Positions 34,894-46,896 of a stretch of DNA of 64,000 bases are shown piece after piece (position 1 is the stretch's first letter; each line of letters starts with the position of its first letter). The stretch comes from Sequoia sempervirens. Its lineage: Eukaryota > Streptophyta > Pinopsida > Cupressales > Cupressaceae. Where the stretch lies: NCBI GenBank assembly GCA_007258455.2, contig VDFB02193867.1:570691328-570755327 (forward strand), read 5' to 3'. Under the pieces are notes generated by a model. It had not been told where the DNA came from. It did not search any database and was given only the letters and a program-made list of their open reading frames with translations. The position numbers and the translations under genes are program-made.

Positions 34894-35849
34894 GATTCTT
34901 TTTGAAAAATCAAAACAAAAAAAGGAAAAGAAAATATTTTCTGCAAAATTAGCAAAACATGCAAAAATAATAAAGCAGCTAACTTTAAGGATAAGGATTA
35001 CAAATATCTTATCCACAGAGGATAAGGATTACAAATATCTTATCCACAGAGGATAAGGATTACAAATATCTTATACTCATAGGATAAGGATTACAAATTT
35101 CTTATTCGTAGAGGATAAGGATGACAACTCACAAGATAAGATTGACAACTCATAAAACAAAAAGGTAAATCTTATCCACATAAGATAAGGATGACAACTC
35201 ATAGGAAAAATATCTAAAGTCAACATGGCTTTGTAAGTTTAGGCTCTTAAAATCTATAAATAAGAGGTCTATGCTTTGTTGCAAAGGGATGGAAAAAGTT
35301 TATTGTGACAAAGTGACATTCAATTCTTGAATTTTTTCAATCAAAATCAGGTCTTTACTTCCATGATTTTCTCCATTGATTGCATCTTCAACCTTGTTTC
35401 ACTCTGAAATAATGGTTGATTGTATGCTTGTGACGTAATCTTTTATTGTTTTTCCAGAAAATAGTCATTGTAGTAGTCTTTGGTGAATCAAAGATCAGTA
35501 TTTTTGCCTCTACTTGTTTCAATTTTCTTGTGTATGAAAAAAAATCAGGTATTATTGTGAGTTCTATGATTCCTTGGTTGTTGTTCTAAGTTTACCTTTG
35601 AATTATTGTTGCAAATAATTGTGTGAAGCTTTAGATTGAGATTCATAAGTTGTGTTGCTAAAAGGAAGTAGAAATCTGCTATATTTGGTGTATCGCATTC
35701 ATTTTCTGTTTTAGATTTAGATTATTAGTTCTTTCTTATCTCTTTTTCCAGCAAAGTTCTTTAGTTAGAGTTAGTTTTTAGGTAATTTACCAAGGGGAAG
35801 CCACCCTTTAATTGGAGGTTGACCTCGGTTTTTGCGAATCCCACAACTC
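34894..35849 (+). repeat. 3' LTR of element C
   Basis: Matches the 5' LTR but has three to four clean copies of the roughly 30-bp ggataaggattacaaatatc...ccacaga unit at 34999-35110, an expansion relative to 32199-32350. Confidence 0.7.
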
Positions 35850-36897
35850 AAGAGGTCATCCCATGTTTCACAAGATAGCTGGATTCAAGATTCAGTAGGG
35901 TACATATTTCAAGTGATAAGAGTTACACCCATTTTTGTTAGACAATTTGTTTTGCCAACTGAATTGCCATTGTCCCTGGAGTCCAACCAATGGCTTCCAA
36001 TCAAGAAAAACCTCAAGAAGTGTAAATTGGATAGGGATGTGGAGAAATTGGAAACAAGTCGAAATTCACTTCTCGAGTGTTCATAATTGGAATTTTACGA
36101 AAAAGATGTATTAAAGAGGGGGCATCTAGCGCTCTTTGGTAGATGAATGAATAAAGCTAGTGATAATTTTTTCATAGAAAACTGTGTATGATTAAAGAAC
36201 TTGGCTATTAGTGCATTATACACTAGACCGGGGCTTGAGGATGGGTAAACAAGTTTCAAGGATGACTAGAGAGGGGTCACTTCTAGGGCATGGCATGAGG
36301 AAGAAGGAAAATTAGGATGGAAAAGAATTGATATGGAGAAACGAAAGATTCGCAAAATGCATTGAATGCAAAATAACACATTTTTTAAAGATCTAGAACT
36401 CTTAAGATTTTGTTTTATCTTGGATTTCGTTTCAGCCTTCAGGGGATTGCAGTGGGTGTTAGTAAGTTATTATGAAAAAGCAGGACTTCTGGTAAGATGG
36501 ATTACAGGTATAGCCTTATAAGTTATAGGGTATCATTTTTAGGGTGCTTGTATAGGTCCTTTAGTTATGGTTTTTGTTTTCATGTCTTTCAAGCATCCTA
36601 ATTTTCTGTAATGTTCAGTACAGTTCAGTAGGAATTGTCTCTGTCCAGTCTGAATGGAACATTGTTGTCTATATTTCCTGTTGTGTGTAAATATAACACT
36701 CCTTTCTTTCTGTTAGCAAAAAACCAATTTAATAGTGTGCACTGTGTATGTTCATGACATGCAAATCTCATTCAAAGATGCTCATCCTTTTCATTTTGTA
36801 TAAATTGGTTTCTTCAAGCAAAATTCTGATGGTGTTTATCCTTTCATTGTTCAAATTTTATTAATATTTTAATGAGTGTTGTTTTGTTTGTTTTCAG
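35850..36897. other. Non-coding DNA upstream of the Lsi2-like exon (probable intron)
   Basis: No second exon of the transporter could be found here. The stretch is AT-rich and ends in tttgtttgttttcag, a clear 3' splice site, so at least its right part is likely intron. Confidence 0.4.
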
Positions 36898-37160
36898 TGC
36901 TTTTGTTGGGTGCTAGAGTGGCAGCATCAGCAGCAGCCTCAGGGGCAAGTGTGAGAAAAGCATGGCTCATTTTGGCATGGGTTAGTACTGTGGCAGGCAA
37001 CTTAACATTGGTAGGTTCAGCTGCAAATTTAATTGTTTGTGAGCAAGCCAGAAGAACACAGTTCTTTGGATACCACCTCTCATTTTGGGGTCATTTGAAA
37101 TTCGGAATTCCAGCAACCTTGGTGGTTGTGTCTGTTGGTTTACCCCTTATAAGGAGCTGA
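36898..37160 (+). CDS. Terminal exon of an Lsi2-like silicon/arsenite efflux transporter (partial)
   Basis: After the acceptor ttttcag the frame reads [13 protein letters not shown], then [21 protein letters not shown] and [11 protein letters not shown], then [17 protein letters not shown] and GLPLIR, ending TGA at 37158. These are the signature C-terminal blocks of plant Lsi2-type members of the ArsB/NhaD anion transporter family, plasma-membrane proteins that export silicic acid or arsenite. Hydrophobic segments ([26 protein letters not shown]) are the last membrane helices. The exon starts in phase 1 and is undamaged. The roughly 400 upstream residues are not in the window between the LTR elements, so this is either a gene with a very long intron or a truncated fragment. 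Confidence 0.8.
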
Positions 37161-38219
37161 GAACTAAGAAATTGAATCAGTGGGCTTTACTCAGGTTGTA
37201 GTAACCATGTATGTGTAGGTATGACTTGCTGAAGTTGAACATAGCAACTTTATTTTTTTCTACAATGATACGCTTTTTGGTCAGAAAATACCGGTTGTAG
37301 AGAAAGCTTTTTAGAATCTTCACTGCATTGATGTAATGGTGGCAAGTTCTTGTGTCATTGAAAATGGCAGCAATTTTCATTATCATTTGCTTTATTTTCT
37401 TATGATCCAGAGTAGAGATGCAAAATGCATTTTCATCAATTTGATTGGCTAAAATTTTCAGCTCTTAAGGGTGATTAATATGAAAGTCGTGGTGTGGCCA
37501 TATATTGGCAATTATGATGGTAGGCAGAAAGGAGGGCCATGGGCATAATTATATCTGACTGAATTAATTCACTCTCCTTTTGCGCTATTTTCATGTGTTT
37601 GTTGGTGGAGTTGGAAGCAAATGCTATTAATCACTGGCTTTTTGATCCAAATTTTAGCTTATTTTAGTTGCACACTTTAAATTTGCTACTATAAGTCACA
37701 TTTTATTTTGAGAACCTCATTCATAAGTGCAGGTTTTGAGGTTACTAATGGAAGGCAGAGCATCCTTTGCCATTTTCTGATAGCCAGGAATATATGGATT
37801 GATAGATTTTGAAGCTCTCAGTCCATCTTTATCCATTCTTTTGAGCTAAATATCCCTCTTTGTTTCCCATTAGAATTTCAATTCTGGAAGATATTTCTAT
37901 GGTGTTAGTTAATCGCTTCTTCTTTCTATTATTGCTAGATGTCTGTCTTTCCTTCAAAATTTTTGGCTTCTCTGATTAAGAAACTGGTCTGAAATACAAT
38001 TATGTTATAAAATATATTTTTTTGATTGAATTTGTCAGGTCCAAAGCCAGTTTCCAAGACACAGGGCCTTTTTTTTGAAAAGCTTATTACAAGAATTTGT
38101 AGCTGTTCTTGTCAAAACCCCCAAGCCTGAACATTCATTGAGATAAAATTCCCTTTCAATTCTAGATTGGCATAGATCTGGACCTGGACTCTGTAAATTA
38201 AGTTTAAGAGTCTGCACAG
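37161..38219. other. 3' UTR/intergenic or intron sequence
   Basis: Nothing coding recognised. It is AT-rich and ends with gagtctgcacag, a usable splice acceptor for the next exon. Confidence 0.4.
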
Positions 38220-39454
38220 AAGAGAGAGAATGGCCCAAAGCATAGGGAGGAGGAATTTGATAAGAAATCCCAGTTGGGCTGCAGTACAGAGTTGGAAGTG
38301 CACCTCATTCCTCTGCTATTGTTAGCATGCCTAGTGATTCTTTACATTTTCTCCTACACTCTAGATGAAGGTAAGTGTTTTTTGTGGATTATATTATTAC
38401 TTATGCCATTAGTGCCTTTTGAATATTGTTATGTGTGTAATAATACTGGTAATCACAATGCATTTTGTCATTCATTTATATGGTAATTCTCAAAGACTAT
38501 TAATTTATTGGGTGGGTTAATGATGGTCTGTTCATTCATATAGATAGAAATGCAAATATGAGTTCTGCGTCATGCCAATATGTATCATAAAACTCGAGTT
38601 GTGTTATGGGTATGGGCAATGATTATAAAATGTGAACCCGTTTTAAACATTAAAATGCAGAATGCGTTTTCTTCCAGTCATTTGTCCAATCATTTGTCCA
38701 AGAAAACTGAATTATTAATGTTTTGGGCATGTATACTGATAGCGAAAACAAATGATTTTGAGTGAATCCTTGATAGTAGTAATAATAGTGTAGGCTTTGG
38801 GTTGTGTGATGAATTTATCCTAAGAGCTCTACTCTAAAATGTTTAGGCAAGGATAATGATAGTGAAAAACGTGATCTAGGTGGATTTATAGAGGTAACAG
38901 AAATTGTAGAATCTCTGTTATTCCATTCTTTTATACCATAACCATATTTTATTTACTTTGTGATTATTCATAGTAGTAATCCCATTAATGTCTCTCTTCT
39001 ATTATTGTTTGGGGTATAGATAGTAATAGTGAATATTTTGGGTGAATGCACAGAGGTAATAGTTAAAATGTAGATATCCTGTTATGCTATTCCTTTATCC
39101 TGCAGGCATTTTTATGTGTTCTGTGCTTGTGCATAACAGTAATAATAACAATGATGCAGGTTCTATTCCAGAAAATGCCAGGCTGATCAACTGTGTTAAG
39201 GAGCCCAAGCCTGCAAACATCCTCATGGGAAGCAAAGAGGAGGTACTGCGAACTTTATCAGTATATAACCACAGAAGCTTGCATCAGCTCAAGAAAACAC
39301 AACATAAAGTCAACCAGAATAATGTGATGAAGCAGAAGGAGGTCAAACAGCTTCCATGTAAATGCATGTATGAGTTTGGCTTCCATGTTTTGACAATATA
39401 TGTAGTTTCACCCTACTTATCTTCTTCTCTACAGTTTTACCATTTAGTAAACTG
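38220..39454 (+). CDS. Small single-pass membrane protein, two exons (5' end missing)
   Basis: Exon 1 (38220-38370) opens after tctgcacag and encodes a charged head (KRENGPKHREEEFDKKSQ), then a hydrophobic segment HLIPLLLLACLVILYIFSY and TLDE. It ends at the donor g|gtaagt. Exon 2 opens at 39160 after tgatgcag. The join keeps the frame (split Gly codon) and gives SIPENARLINCVKEPKP, ANILMGSKEEVLRTLSVYNH, RSLHQLKK. The stop TGA follows at 39453, though the last roughly 35 residues look less protein-like. No starting ATG fits, so an upstream exon is missing or unrecognised. The family is not known to me. Canonical GT-AG borders and undamaged frames favour a real gene. Confidence 0.55.
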
Positions 39455-39455
39455 A

Positions 39456-39560
39456 AGGTCTGGATATACTTGTCAGAAAATATATCATAAGTGAACTCTC
39501 CAAGTACAATCCATGAGGATTTCTGGTTTTCTTTTTTTAAAGTAGACCCATAAATCTTGA
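39456..39560 (+). other. Sequence between the membrane-protein exon and the 92-bp repeat
   Basis: Short non-coding stretch, probably 3' UTR of the preceding gene. Confidence 0.3.
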
Positions 39561-39838
39561 ATTGCTTTGATGCACTTGTTAAATCATATGCCAAGTTCTG
39601 CTCCAATAAAGAACACATCAATAGTTAAAAATTATATTATATTTTTATTTTAATTGCTTTGGTGCACTTGTTAAATCATATGCCAAGCTTTGCTCCAATA
39701 AAGAATACATCAATAGTTAAAAATTATATTATTTTTATTTTAATTTCTTTGGTGCACTTGTTAAATCATATGCCAAGCTCTGCCCCAATAAAGAACACAT
39801 CAATAGTTAAAATTTATATTATTTTTTTATTTAAATTA
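39561..39838 (+). repeat. Three tandem copies of a roughly 92-bp unit with AATAAA
   Basis: Each unit reads, in order, gctttg(a/g)tgcacttgttaa, atcatatgccaag and ccaataaagaa(c/t)acatc, then an A/T tract. Copies start near 39563, 39656 and 39747. The repeated ccaataaag supplies a potential polyadenylation signal in each copy, just 3' of the membrane-protein gene. Confidence 0.9.
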
Positions 39839-40855
39839 AAATACTGAGATTCAGTAAGAATGTAACACTTGTAAGACTACTTTAGAAGAGAAACACCCAA
39901 TTGAAGAGGAAAATTCCCAGCAATCCCTAGGAAATTACTCAAGTAGATAAGATAAATGAGAAGAGTATATTAAAAGGATAGAAGAGAAATTTTTTATCCT
40001 AGTAATATAGTTTGAGCATTCCTCAAGGGACAGAACATGAAGGGAACAGAACTGTTCATCAGGGCCAAACACTAAACCTGACAAAAACTAACCCCGAATC
40101 AAACAGATCCACTCACCATTCAGAACCTTCAATTTTTAGTAATATAGTACATGAATAATGGAGCTTTTAAACCAAAACCTTCTTTAGGCTTGTCTCTCTA
40201 GATGTGATCATATGGTAAGTACAGGGTGCTTCACACTCTGGTAAGCTGAAATGGCGTACAAGCAGGTGATGAATTTGAAGAAATAAATATCTCTTTAACT
40301 TGATGAACGAGCAGAAAGATGGATTTACAGTAATAGATAACCCTCAGATCTGACATCTAAGCTGAATGGTATTTGAAAGTGAAATGCCACTTAGACCTAA
40401 GGAGAAGGTAGATTCTTGACATGGTGCAGTGCAGCTCTTTGATATACTAGACTCTAGAGGCTACTTTGTAAAATTTGTTCAAATTCAAAATCATGTGCTC
40501 ATAAACTTCAAAATATTCTCCCTTATTTAAATTGCTTCTAAAACTATTTATTTATATCCTTAAAAGCTTTTTGTTACTCTCTATCTTTATTATTGGGATA
40601 AAAATTCTTTTTTATAGTAGTATCCATGTTGAATATATTGGTACTACAAAAGTTGTATGTAAATAAAGATACCCATGTATTTATCATTTCTATGAGTAGC
40701 TCCAAGGTAGTGCAGCTTGTAAGCTTCCAGGAGGGAAAAAAAATACAATCAATGTAAGGCATAAACAAAATAAAAGATTAGCTTTTTCAGGATCTTACTA
40801 TAATAAATAACTTTGCAAGCAGGGAAAACTTCTGTGGCTAAGACTAGTGTCTCAT
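39839..40855. other. No recognisable feature
   Basis: AT-rich sequence without a protein-like frame or repeat border. The C-terminal half of the SUN domain expected here on the minus strand was not found. Confidence 0.4.
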
Positions 40856-42850
40856 TTAAGATAAAAAAAAATCTATTAAAGATATTTTCTTTAAAGATGC
40901 TAAAAAGGGTAGCATTGCTGCCTTTGGAACATGTTCCACGTTGATAGCTTCAGCAAAAGTGGAAATCCTAAGGCCAATGATGATAGAAACATTACTGCCT
41001 TTGAGAGGAAAGCATCTCCCTGGCTGTCCAAATCCAGGCTTAAGTATCCCATTAGCAAGGGGATGATTCAAGGAAAGTAGATTATTGGAAACTTGCCTCC
41101 AAGAGCGGGCCACTCTAGGATAGTACCCATCGAAATGACCTAAAACCTTTCCTCTACCATTAGCTATAGCATAATCCACTCTTCCAACTCCATCAGCAGA
41201 ATTCTTTTCAATCTCTGCTTCGACTATCCTTCTTGTTGCAGCCCTGATATCATCCAAGCTAATCACAACCTTCCTGTCCCCAACTTCATCCTTTGCCTTC
41301 AAAGCACTGTTGATGAGATCCATGGCCTCTGTTAGGTTAAGGAGACCCTTTTCTTCAACTATTTTCATAGACTCTTCCACCTCTTGCATTTGCTCATCCA
41401 TTTTATCAAGCTATTTTGCAAGTACATGAAAATGGTCTCTGATGGACAACTCCATCTCAGATTTTTAGTTTTTCCAACTCTCCAGCCAGTTTCTCATCTG
41501 CTAAATCTAGCTTCTTCTATACCCATTTCTCTATCTTTCTGGAAAATTTCTCCAACGTGGGTTGAAGCTCCTCCAAATTATTTTTGGACTCATTTGAGAA
41601 ACTATGAGGCCAACTCATTGTTGGTATAAATGATAATGGGTAATCTTTACTCTAAGTTACCAAATCGGAATCAAAATCAGAATTGGGCACATGGGTACGA
41701 TATGTTGGTATTACAAAAAAAATTTGGGGGTTGGGTACGGGTATGGGTACGTCCATACAAAAAACATATATATATATATATTCATGATAATATAATAGAT
41801 AATAGTTATATAATATGCTAATAATATAATAATATACAAATTTAAAATATACTAATATAATAATTCAAAGGGTATATAATTCTCCCATTATATTATATAT
41901 CAAAGTATATAAAATTAGTATTATAATAAAAATATAATAATATAATATATTAATTGGAGCATGGGTCAAAATATCAAAAGATAATATTATTCGCATTATA
42001 TTATTATATTTCAAAGTATCCCCTGCTGTCCCCAAAATTCAGGAAAATCTTTGCCTCGTAAAATTAATATTAGTATTACTCTCTAATATCCAACTTAGAG
42101 TATGGCCGTTAGTGGGGGTGTTAGTACATTTCTACTGTTTTCATTGAGTTAATTCAATATTCATAAAAGGATGATATGATTTTTTTCAAATGATTACAGA
42201 TCAATTCGATAAAGCATAAAATTGCTCTCTCCACCTTTGTGCAGCACAAAAAAAACAAACAATAATAATCCACCCGTTGGGGGTTTTTTCCCTTTGTTTT
42301 CACTTATTTCGACTTTCAAAAAGTCAAAGACCTGCTGAAAACGGTCAAAAAACGTCCTAGAATCGCCACATCACCTTCAGAATCGCTCGGAGATGTGATG
42401 GCAAACTCAAAATCGATTCCAGGCGGCAAAAAACGATTCCTATGCGTTTCCAGAGTGATTCGTACCCAATTCCATACCTGGTACATTTCGTACCTAGAGT
42501 CGTTAGGCAAAGGGTGACGATTCAGCTACTCAGTCTTTACTTAATGGCCATTCTAAGTACAATCGTGTTGACATACTAACAGAAACCAAAGCAACCAAAA
42601 AGCTAAAGAAAACAACTATGTGCAGAGCTTTAGGACAATACCTTCCTGTATTTTTTCTGGCATGTTCTTGGGTCTTTTGTAGCTTTGTATTTACTTCAGT
42701 CTGAGGATAACTGGACCCTAAATCGTTTTTGGGATGAGCTTTCCTTCTCACAACTTTTTCAGATATTTCATGGTACTTCTTTGAAGAATATGAAGTCAGT
42801 GCATGAAAATGATCTATCACAGAAGTTGGAGATCTTCTAGTATTTGCAGA
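40856..42850 (-). pseudogene. SUN-domain protein gene remnant (classical plant SUN1/2 type)
   Basis: The minus strand shows three parts in gene order. (1) 42850-42530: Arg/Lys-rich N-terminus (RRSPTSVIDH, KVVRRKAHPK) and a membrane helix HIVVFFSFLVALVSV. (2) About 41610-41420: coiled coil LEELQPTLEKFSRKIEKWV...DEKLAGELEKL, with one TAG and one TGA. (3) 41401-40930: SLDDIRAATRRIVEAEIEK and GVGRVDYAIANGRGKVLGH, then HPLAN, LKPGFGQPG, CFPLKGS and NVEHVPK, the first half of the SUN domain. SUN proteins span the inner nuclear envelope and bind KASH partners. The last 60-70 residues, which complete the KASH-binding fold, are lost and replaced by junk. AT-rich DNA at 41650-42520 separates parts 1 and 2, an intron or insertion. 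Stops plus truncation argue for a pseudogene. Confidence 0.75.
41761..42010. repeat. AT-rich low-complexity block in the SUN gene remnant
   Basis: Short (TA)n run at 41766-41781, followed by ataatata words to about 42010. Confidence 0.8.
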
Positions 42851-43452
42851 ATCTTCTCATCAAGATCCCTAGCGCCCATTTCTTCTTTTCTTAAAATTGG
42901 CTAAAGAAAATAGAAAAATCGTATTTGGAGAATTTTGAGGCAGTAATGAATTTGTCCAACAGAATTTGTGAAATCTGCAACATGGGAGTGCGAATCCCAT
43001 ATTAGTAGATTGCAGAAAGAGTGTGAACCATTATCAGGCAGTATTTCAAAGTAGATTGGAAGAACTGCCCAAATAACTACCTTATCCGTATAAGTTTCAA
43101 CTGACAGCAGAAAAATTTTATACCTCATTTCTCATCTTTCAACTTGCAAATGAATACAAGATTTATTTTTATAATACCGATTTATTTAAAGAACCTTTTT
43201 ACCAACTGTGATTGTAACATAGTTGTATCTCATAGTTAACAAGTAGCAAATGCTACTAAAAATACTGCATGGCAATGCAAACTGCGATTGTTTGGCTAAG
43301 TATGGGCCAAGGAAGGAGATTTTGAGCAAATGTCTGTCAAGCATTTAGCCTTGCTCATTTGTTACAGTGGCATTGAAGAATATGATGAACATTTTTCTGG
43401 CGGAGACAAATCCCTACTTCTGTGCAGCTACCCTGTTCATTGGTTTTCAACA
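42851..43452. other. No recognisable gene
   Basis: An ATG-led short frame in the minus strand (about 42877) is out of frame with the SUN N-terminus. The rest is unremarkable. Confidence 0.3.
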
Positions 43453-45052
43453 TGTAATGTCCCCTTTTGAGAATTACCCTAAATCTTGCCCTAGAATCAC
43501 AAATTTCATTAAAATAAGAATTGTAATATAGCTAGAGATATAACTTACCAATTAAATGCCCTTTAACAAGATAAATCCTGATTTAGGTCCTACAATCATA
43601 TTAGGCAATATTGCATATGTATATATAATTCATAAATCTGATTATTTCTATTAGGGTTAATATTCACACATAGGAGTACAAATAGGTAAAATCATCATAA
43701 CCCATTAGATAAGCCAGGTTACATCTATACTTATTTTTTAGTATTCAATCACAATAGGTTTGAATGAGGGAGAATGATAGGCTGGCCCAAAGCAAACCCC
43801 ACACTAAGCCCAAGAGCGGACACTCACCCTCTTGGCCCCAAGTGGCAAGCATGTTGGACATCTAGCATGGGGTGGTCTACCTTGTGGGGTGCTTGTATCT
43901 TCCCTCCCTTTTCATATCTTCTTATGACTTGTGATTTCTCCAACAATCAACCATTGTAGAGGTTGGAAGGAAAACCGCAATAGGGTGCCCGGAAATCCTC
44001 CTATCTAAGCCCAAGAGCTGACACTCACCCTCTTGGCCACAAGTGGCAAGCACATTGGACATCCAGCATGTGGTGGTCTATTTAGATGGTGATCTCGTAT
44101 TTGTTCCCCTTCCTTGCATTTCCTCTTCTCCTCCACATGATTGCTTGCCGAGTTATTAATGACCTAGAATATGCATTTCACATACACCACAATTATTGAT
44201 TCTGTTATTCATACTCATATTAAAGAATCATAACTACTTATAAGACTCAATAATTTCTGCAAGCATCATTATTGCATAATCGTGAATAGCATATATATAG
44301 ATATATATAGTTATTTCTGATTGATTTTTGAGTAATCATTTAATGTGAACTTATTTATATACATGTAAGGATATTCCATCTTCTGATTATATCTGCTGCA
44401 ATACTCAGAAATATATTCCAGATTTCTTACTTATTTTCCCTCCATCATCCATTCTTTTATTCAGACTTCTCCTTGATTTCTATTCCCTGATTTTTTTTCC
44501 TCAATAAATCTGCTGATCTCCCTTTTTATATCTATTTCGTGCCTCTTCACAAAGGAGGCGATTATTCACAAGAAGTCAGCCATATGAAGGGTCACTGCTT
44601 GTCCCACTTTAGTCGCTGTCTTAAATTTAAATTATAATCACTGCACTTTGCTGCCACCTCCCATCATTGGATCAATGTCCTTAGACTATTTCATAAAATA
44701 CTATTTATGCCTTGACTAAAGGAGGTTGGCCATAATAATATATTAATTTAATTTAATTTCTATTTTAAGGTAGCACTAAAACAATAAGGTCGGCCATCAT
44801 AGCAAGGGTGCAAGGGGATTTGACCATTGGTATATTTATTCAACAGGGGCAAAAATAGGACATCACACAACATATCTCCTCCTTTAAATATTGCCTTTGT
44901 ACAACATTTTCTCCTTCGTTTTTGCCATGAATACTTATTATTCTTGTGCTTGCTTTTTTTCAATTTCATCAAAGCTTTTAAAACCCCTGTGAAGGCAAGT
45001 TCCTTAATACCTACCTTTTACCCGGCCTTGAAAATTGTTCAATACTATAACT
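43453..45052 (+). mobile_element. Plus-strand LTR (probable solo LTR)
   Basis: Starts with the intact terminus TGTAATGTCCCC at 43453, preceded by caaca (43448-43452). The same five bases recur at 45053-45057, giving a candidate 1.6-kb solo LTR, although its last bases (taact) are not the canonical CA. A unit of about 90 bp (agcccaagagc.gacactcac through gtggtggtcta) is repeated at 43806-43895 and 44006-44082. It lacks the MADS-like palindrome. Confidence 0.55.
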
Positions 45053-45499
45053 CAACATATCAACTTCAATTATCTTCCCTACCCATATAAAATTGGAAAA
45101 TTTGTGCTTAACATATATATGTATATGGTTACTAGGAGTTTAGTCCTAGTTATCATTTCTAGAAGTTAGTTATAATGGGGCCATGTCTCATTGTTTACTT
45201 TTAGTTATCTAGGCATTTAATAGTTTTCCTATGGATTATCTTACGCATTTATTATTTTGCATTAGGCATTTAATGTTTGTATCAAGGGTAGTTATTCTAC
45301 CTCACCACACGTTGCCTATATATACAAGGTGCTTGTGCATTTGTAACATATTCTAGATCAATTCAATATCATTATTTGATCAATCATCTATCTTCTTGCT
45401 CATGTTGCAACACTTTCTTGTGGATGTTATCTTTCATGGTTGATTCTTTGAAGAGTGCACAACTTCAATTGGGTTCATTGTTCATCCATATTACCAACA

Positions 45500-45511
45500 T
45501 GGTATCAAAGC
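45500..45511 (+). other. Primer binding site of copia-3
   Basis: TGGTATCAAAGC (tRNA-iMet type) immediately follows the LTR end ccaaca. Confidence 0.85.
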
Positions 45512-46896
45512 ATAGGCCTTGCAAAGTCCATCTCAAATTGGAGAGTTGAGTTTTAAGGAGATTTTCATTTCAGGTTCAAGGGTTTATAACATTATGGGCT
45601 AGTTGTCGTCATTTGGGAAGCAACTAATTTTTGAAGCACATTGGGTTAGATCTAACCCCACTATTGCGTTCAGGAGGTCCAAAAACCCCTAAAACGCCTA
45701 TCAAATTGTCAAAATCCGACATCTTGACCCAAAGGCATCAAAGGTTTTTTCTTGCATAGTGTCTAGTATCCGTACCTTGCATAGTGTCTGGTATCCGTAC
45801 CATATGGATCATACATTCTATGAAAAAAATTTCACCCTCCCGGTTGCAAAAAAAAATTTGAGGCGCAATATTATTATTTTAGGTTAATTTTTTAATTATC
45901 GGGCATTTTTTTCTATACTTTGGGTGAAATTTATTATGGTGGCATATATATGGTGGATTAATTAATCAAAGTTATGCGGACATTTTTTTTGAGACCTTGC
46001 ACGATCTATAGTTTTGTCTACTTCTATAGAGTACCTTTGTCAGATTGCATTGACTTCTCCGTCTGCTTGCAAATCTTGGCTTGTGCGTCCTTTTGTCGAC
46101 CCGTATTCATTAGCTGTCGAGGGGCATTTATTTCCACCAACTGCGTACATTTATCTCCCTGCTGTCCATAGTGCTTTCCGTCAACATCAAAGTTTTCTGG
46201 CCACCGGAGAATTCCCAATCACGTCAAGCTCCTTTTCATAGCCCAAGGTTCTATTGAAAACCACAGGCTCCGCTGTGGAGGAGCAGTGCGCTGCAAGCGA
46301 TTGCCGCCCCGCTGCCACCAATGGCGAGTGCAATTTTTTTCACCCTCAGACCACGTGGTCGTATTGCAGAGTAAGTGCTTGAGCCCAGGGGCTTATTTTT
46401 GCTCCAATTTAGCTTGCAAAGTGCCTAATATAGGCCTTTTTTCATTTTGCCATAACTTTTTGCTAGGATATCGAAATTTTGCAAACGAGATATTGATGGA
46501 AAGCTAGTTTTGCGTACTTCACAATGGTGCAGAGTATTTTGCTAGATTTTTCTATAGGTACAAATTATTGCCAATTGAAGTCAGTTCTTCCTTTTGGACT
46601 CCCGAGCTAGCATCTTTTCGCTAGATTGTCGGATTTTGAAGATTCCACGACATTGCAAAGGTGATAAAGAGCTCTATCATTTTGTCCATGCACTTTTTTT
46701 AGATTCAACTCTAGGTACAATCCATTGAGTTTTTACAATTTGTGGCATTTTCTTGATTACTTGGACATACTACTATTTGGAGAAGGTTTATTTGATTGAG
46801 GAGGCTTCTTTTTTCAGTTGAGCATCATATTTTGGGAGTTTCACATTAGTTTCTATCAAATATTTTTCCTTTTGCTAAATTTGTGTTTGTGGCTCT

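Larger units (their letters stand above)
32099..35849 (+). mobile_element. Element C, non-autonomous LTR retrotransposon
   Basis: Direct repeats of roughly 0.9 kb (about 32099-32991 and 34894-35849) share, in order, aaaagaaaatatttt, a cttatccacagaggataagg minisatellite, a TATA box, gattgcatcttcaac, cttatctctttt and ttaattggaggttgacctc. Each starts TGATT(C/T)TTTT and ends near a ...ctcaa word. The interior (1.9 kb) holds only a broken gag-like frame. No target-site duplication or primer site was certain, so borders may be off by some tens of bases. Confidence 0.7.

Noticed and set aside
41766..41781. Short TA run as a replication origin or matrix element
   Set aside because: Ordinary AT microsatellite; nothing else supports it.
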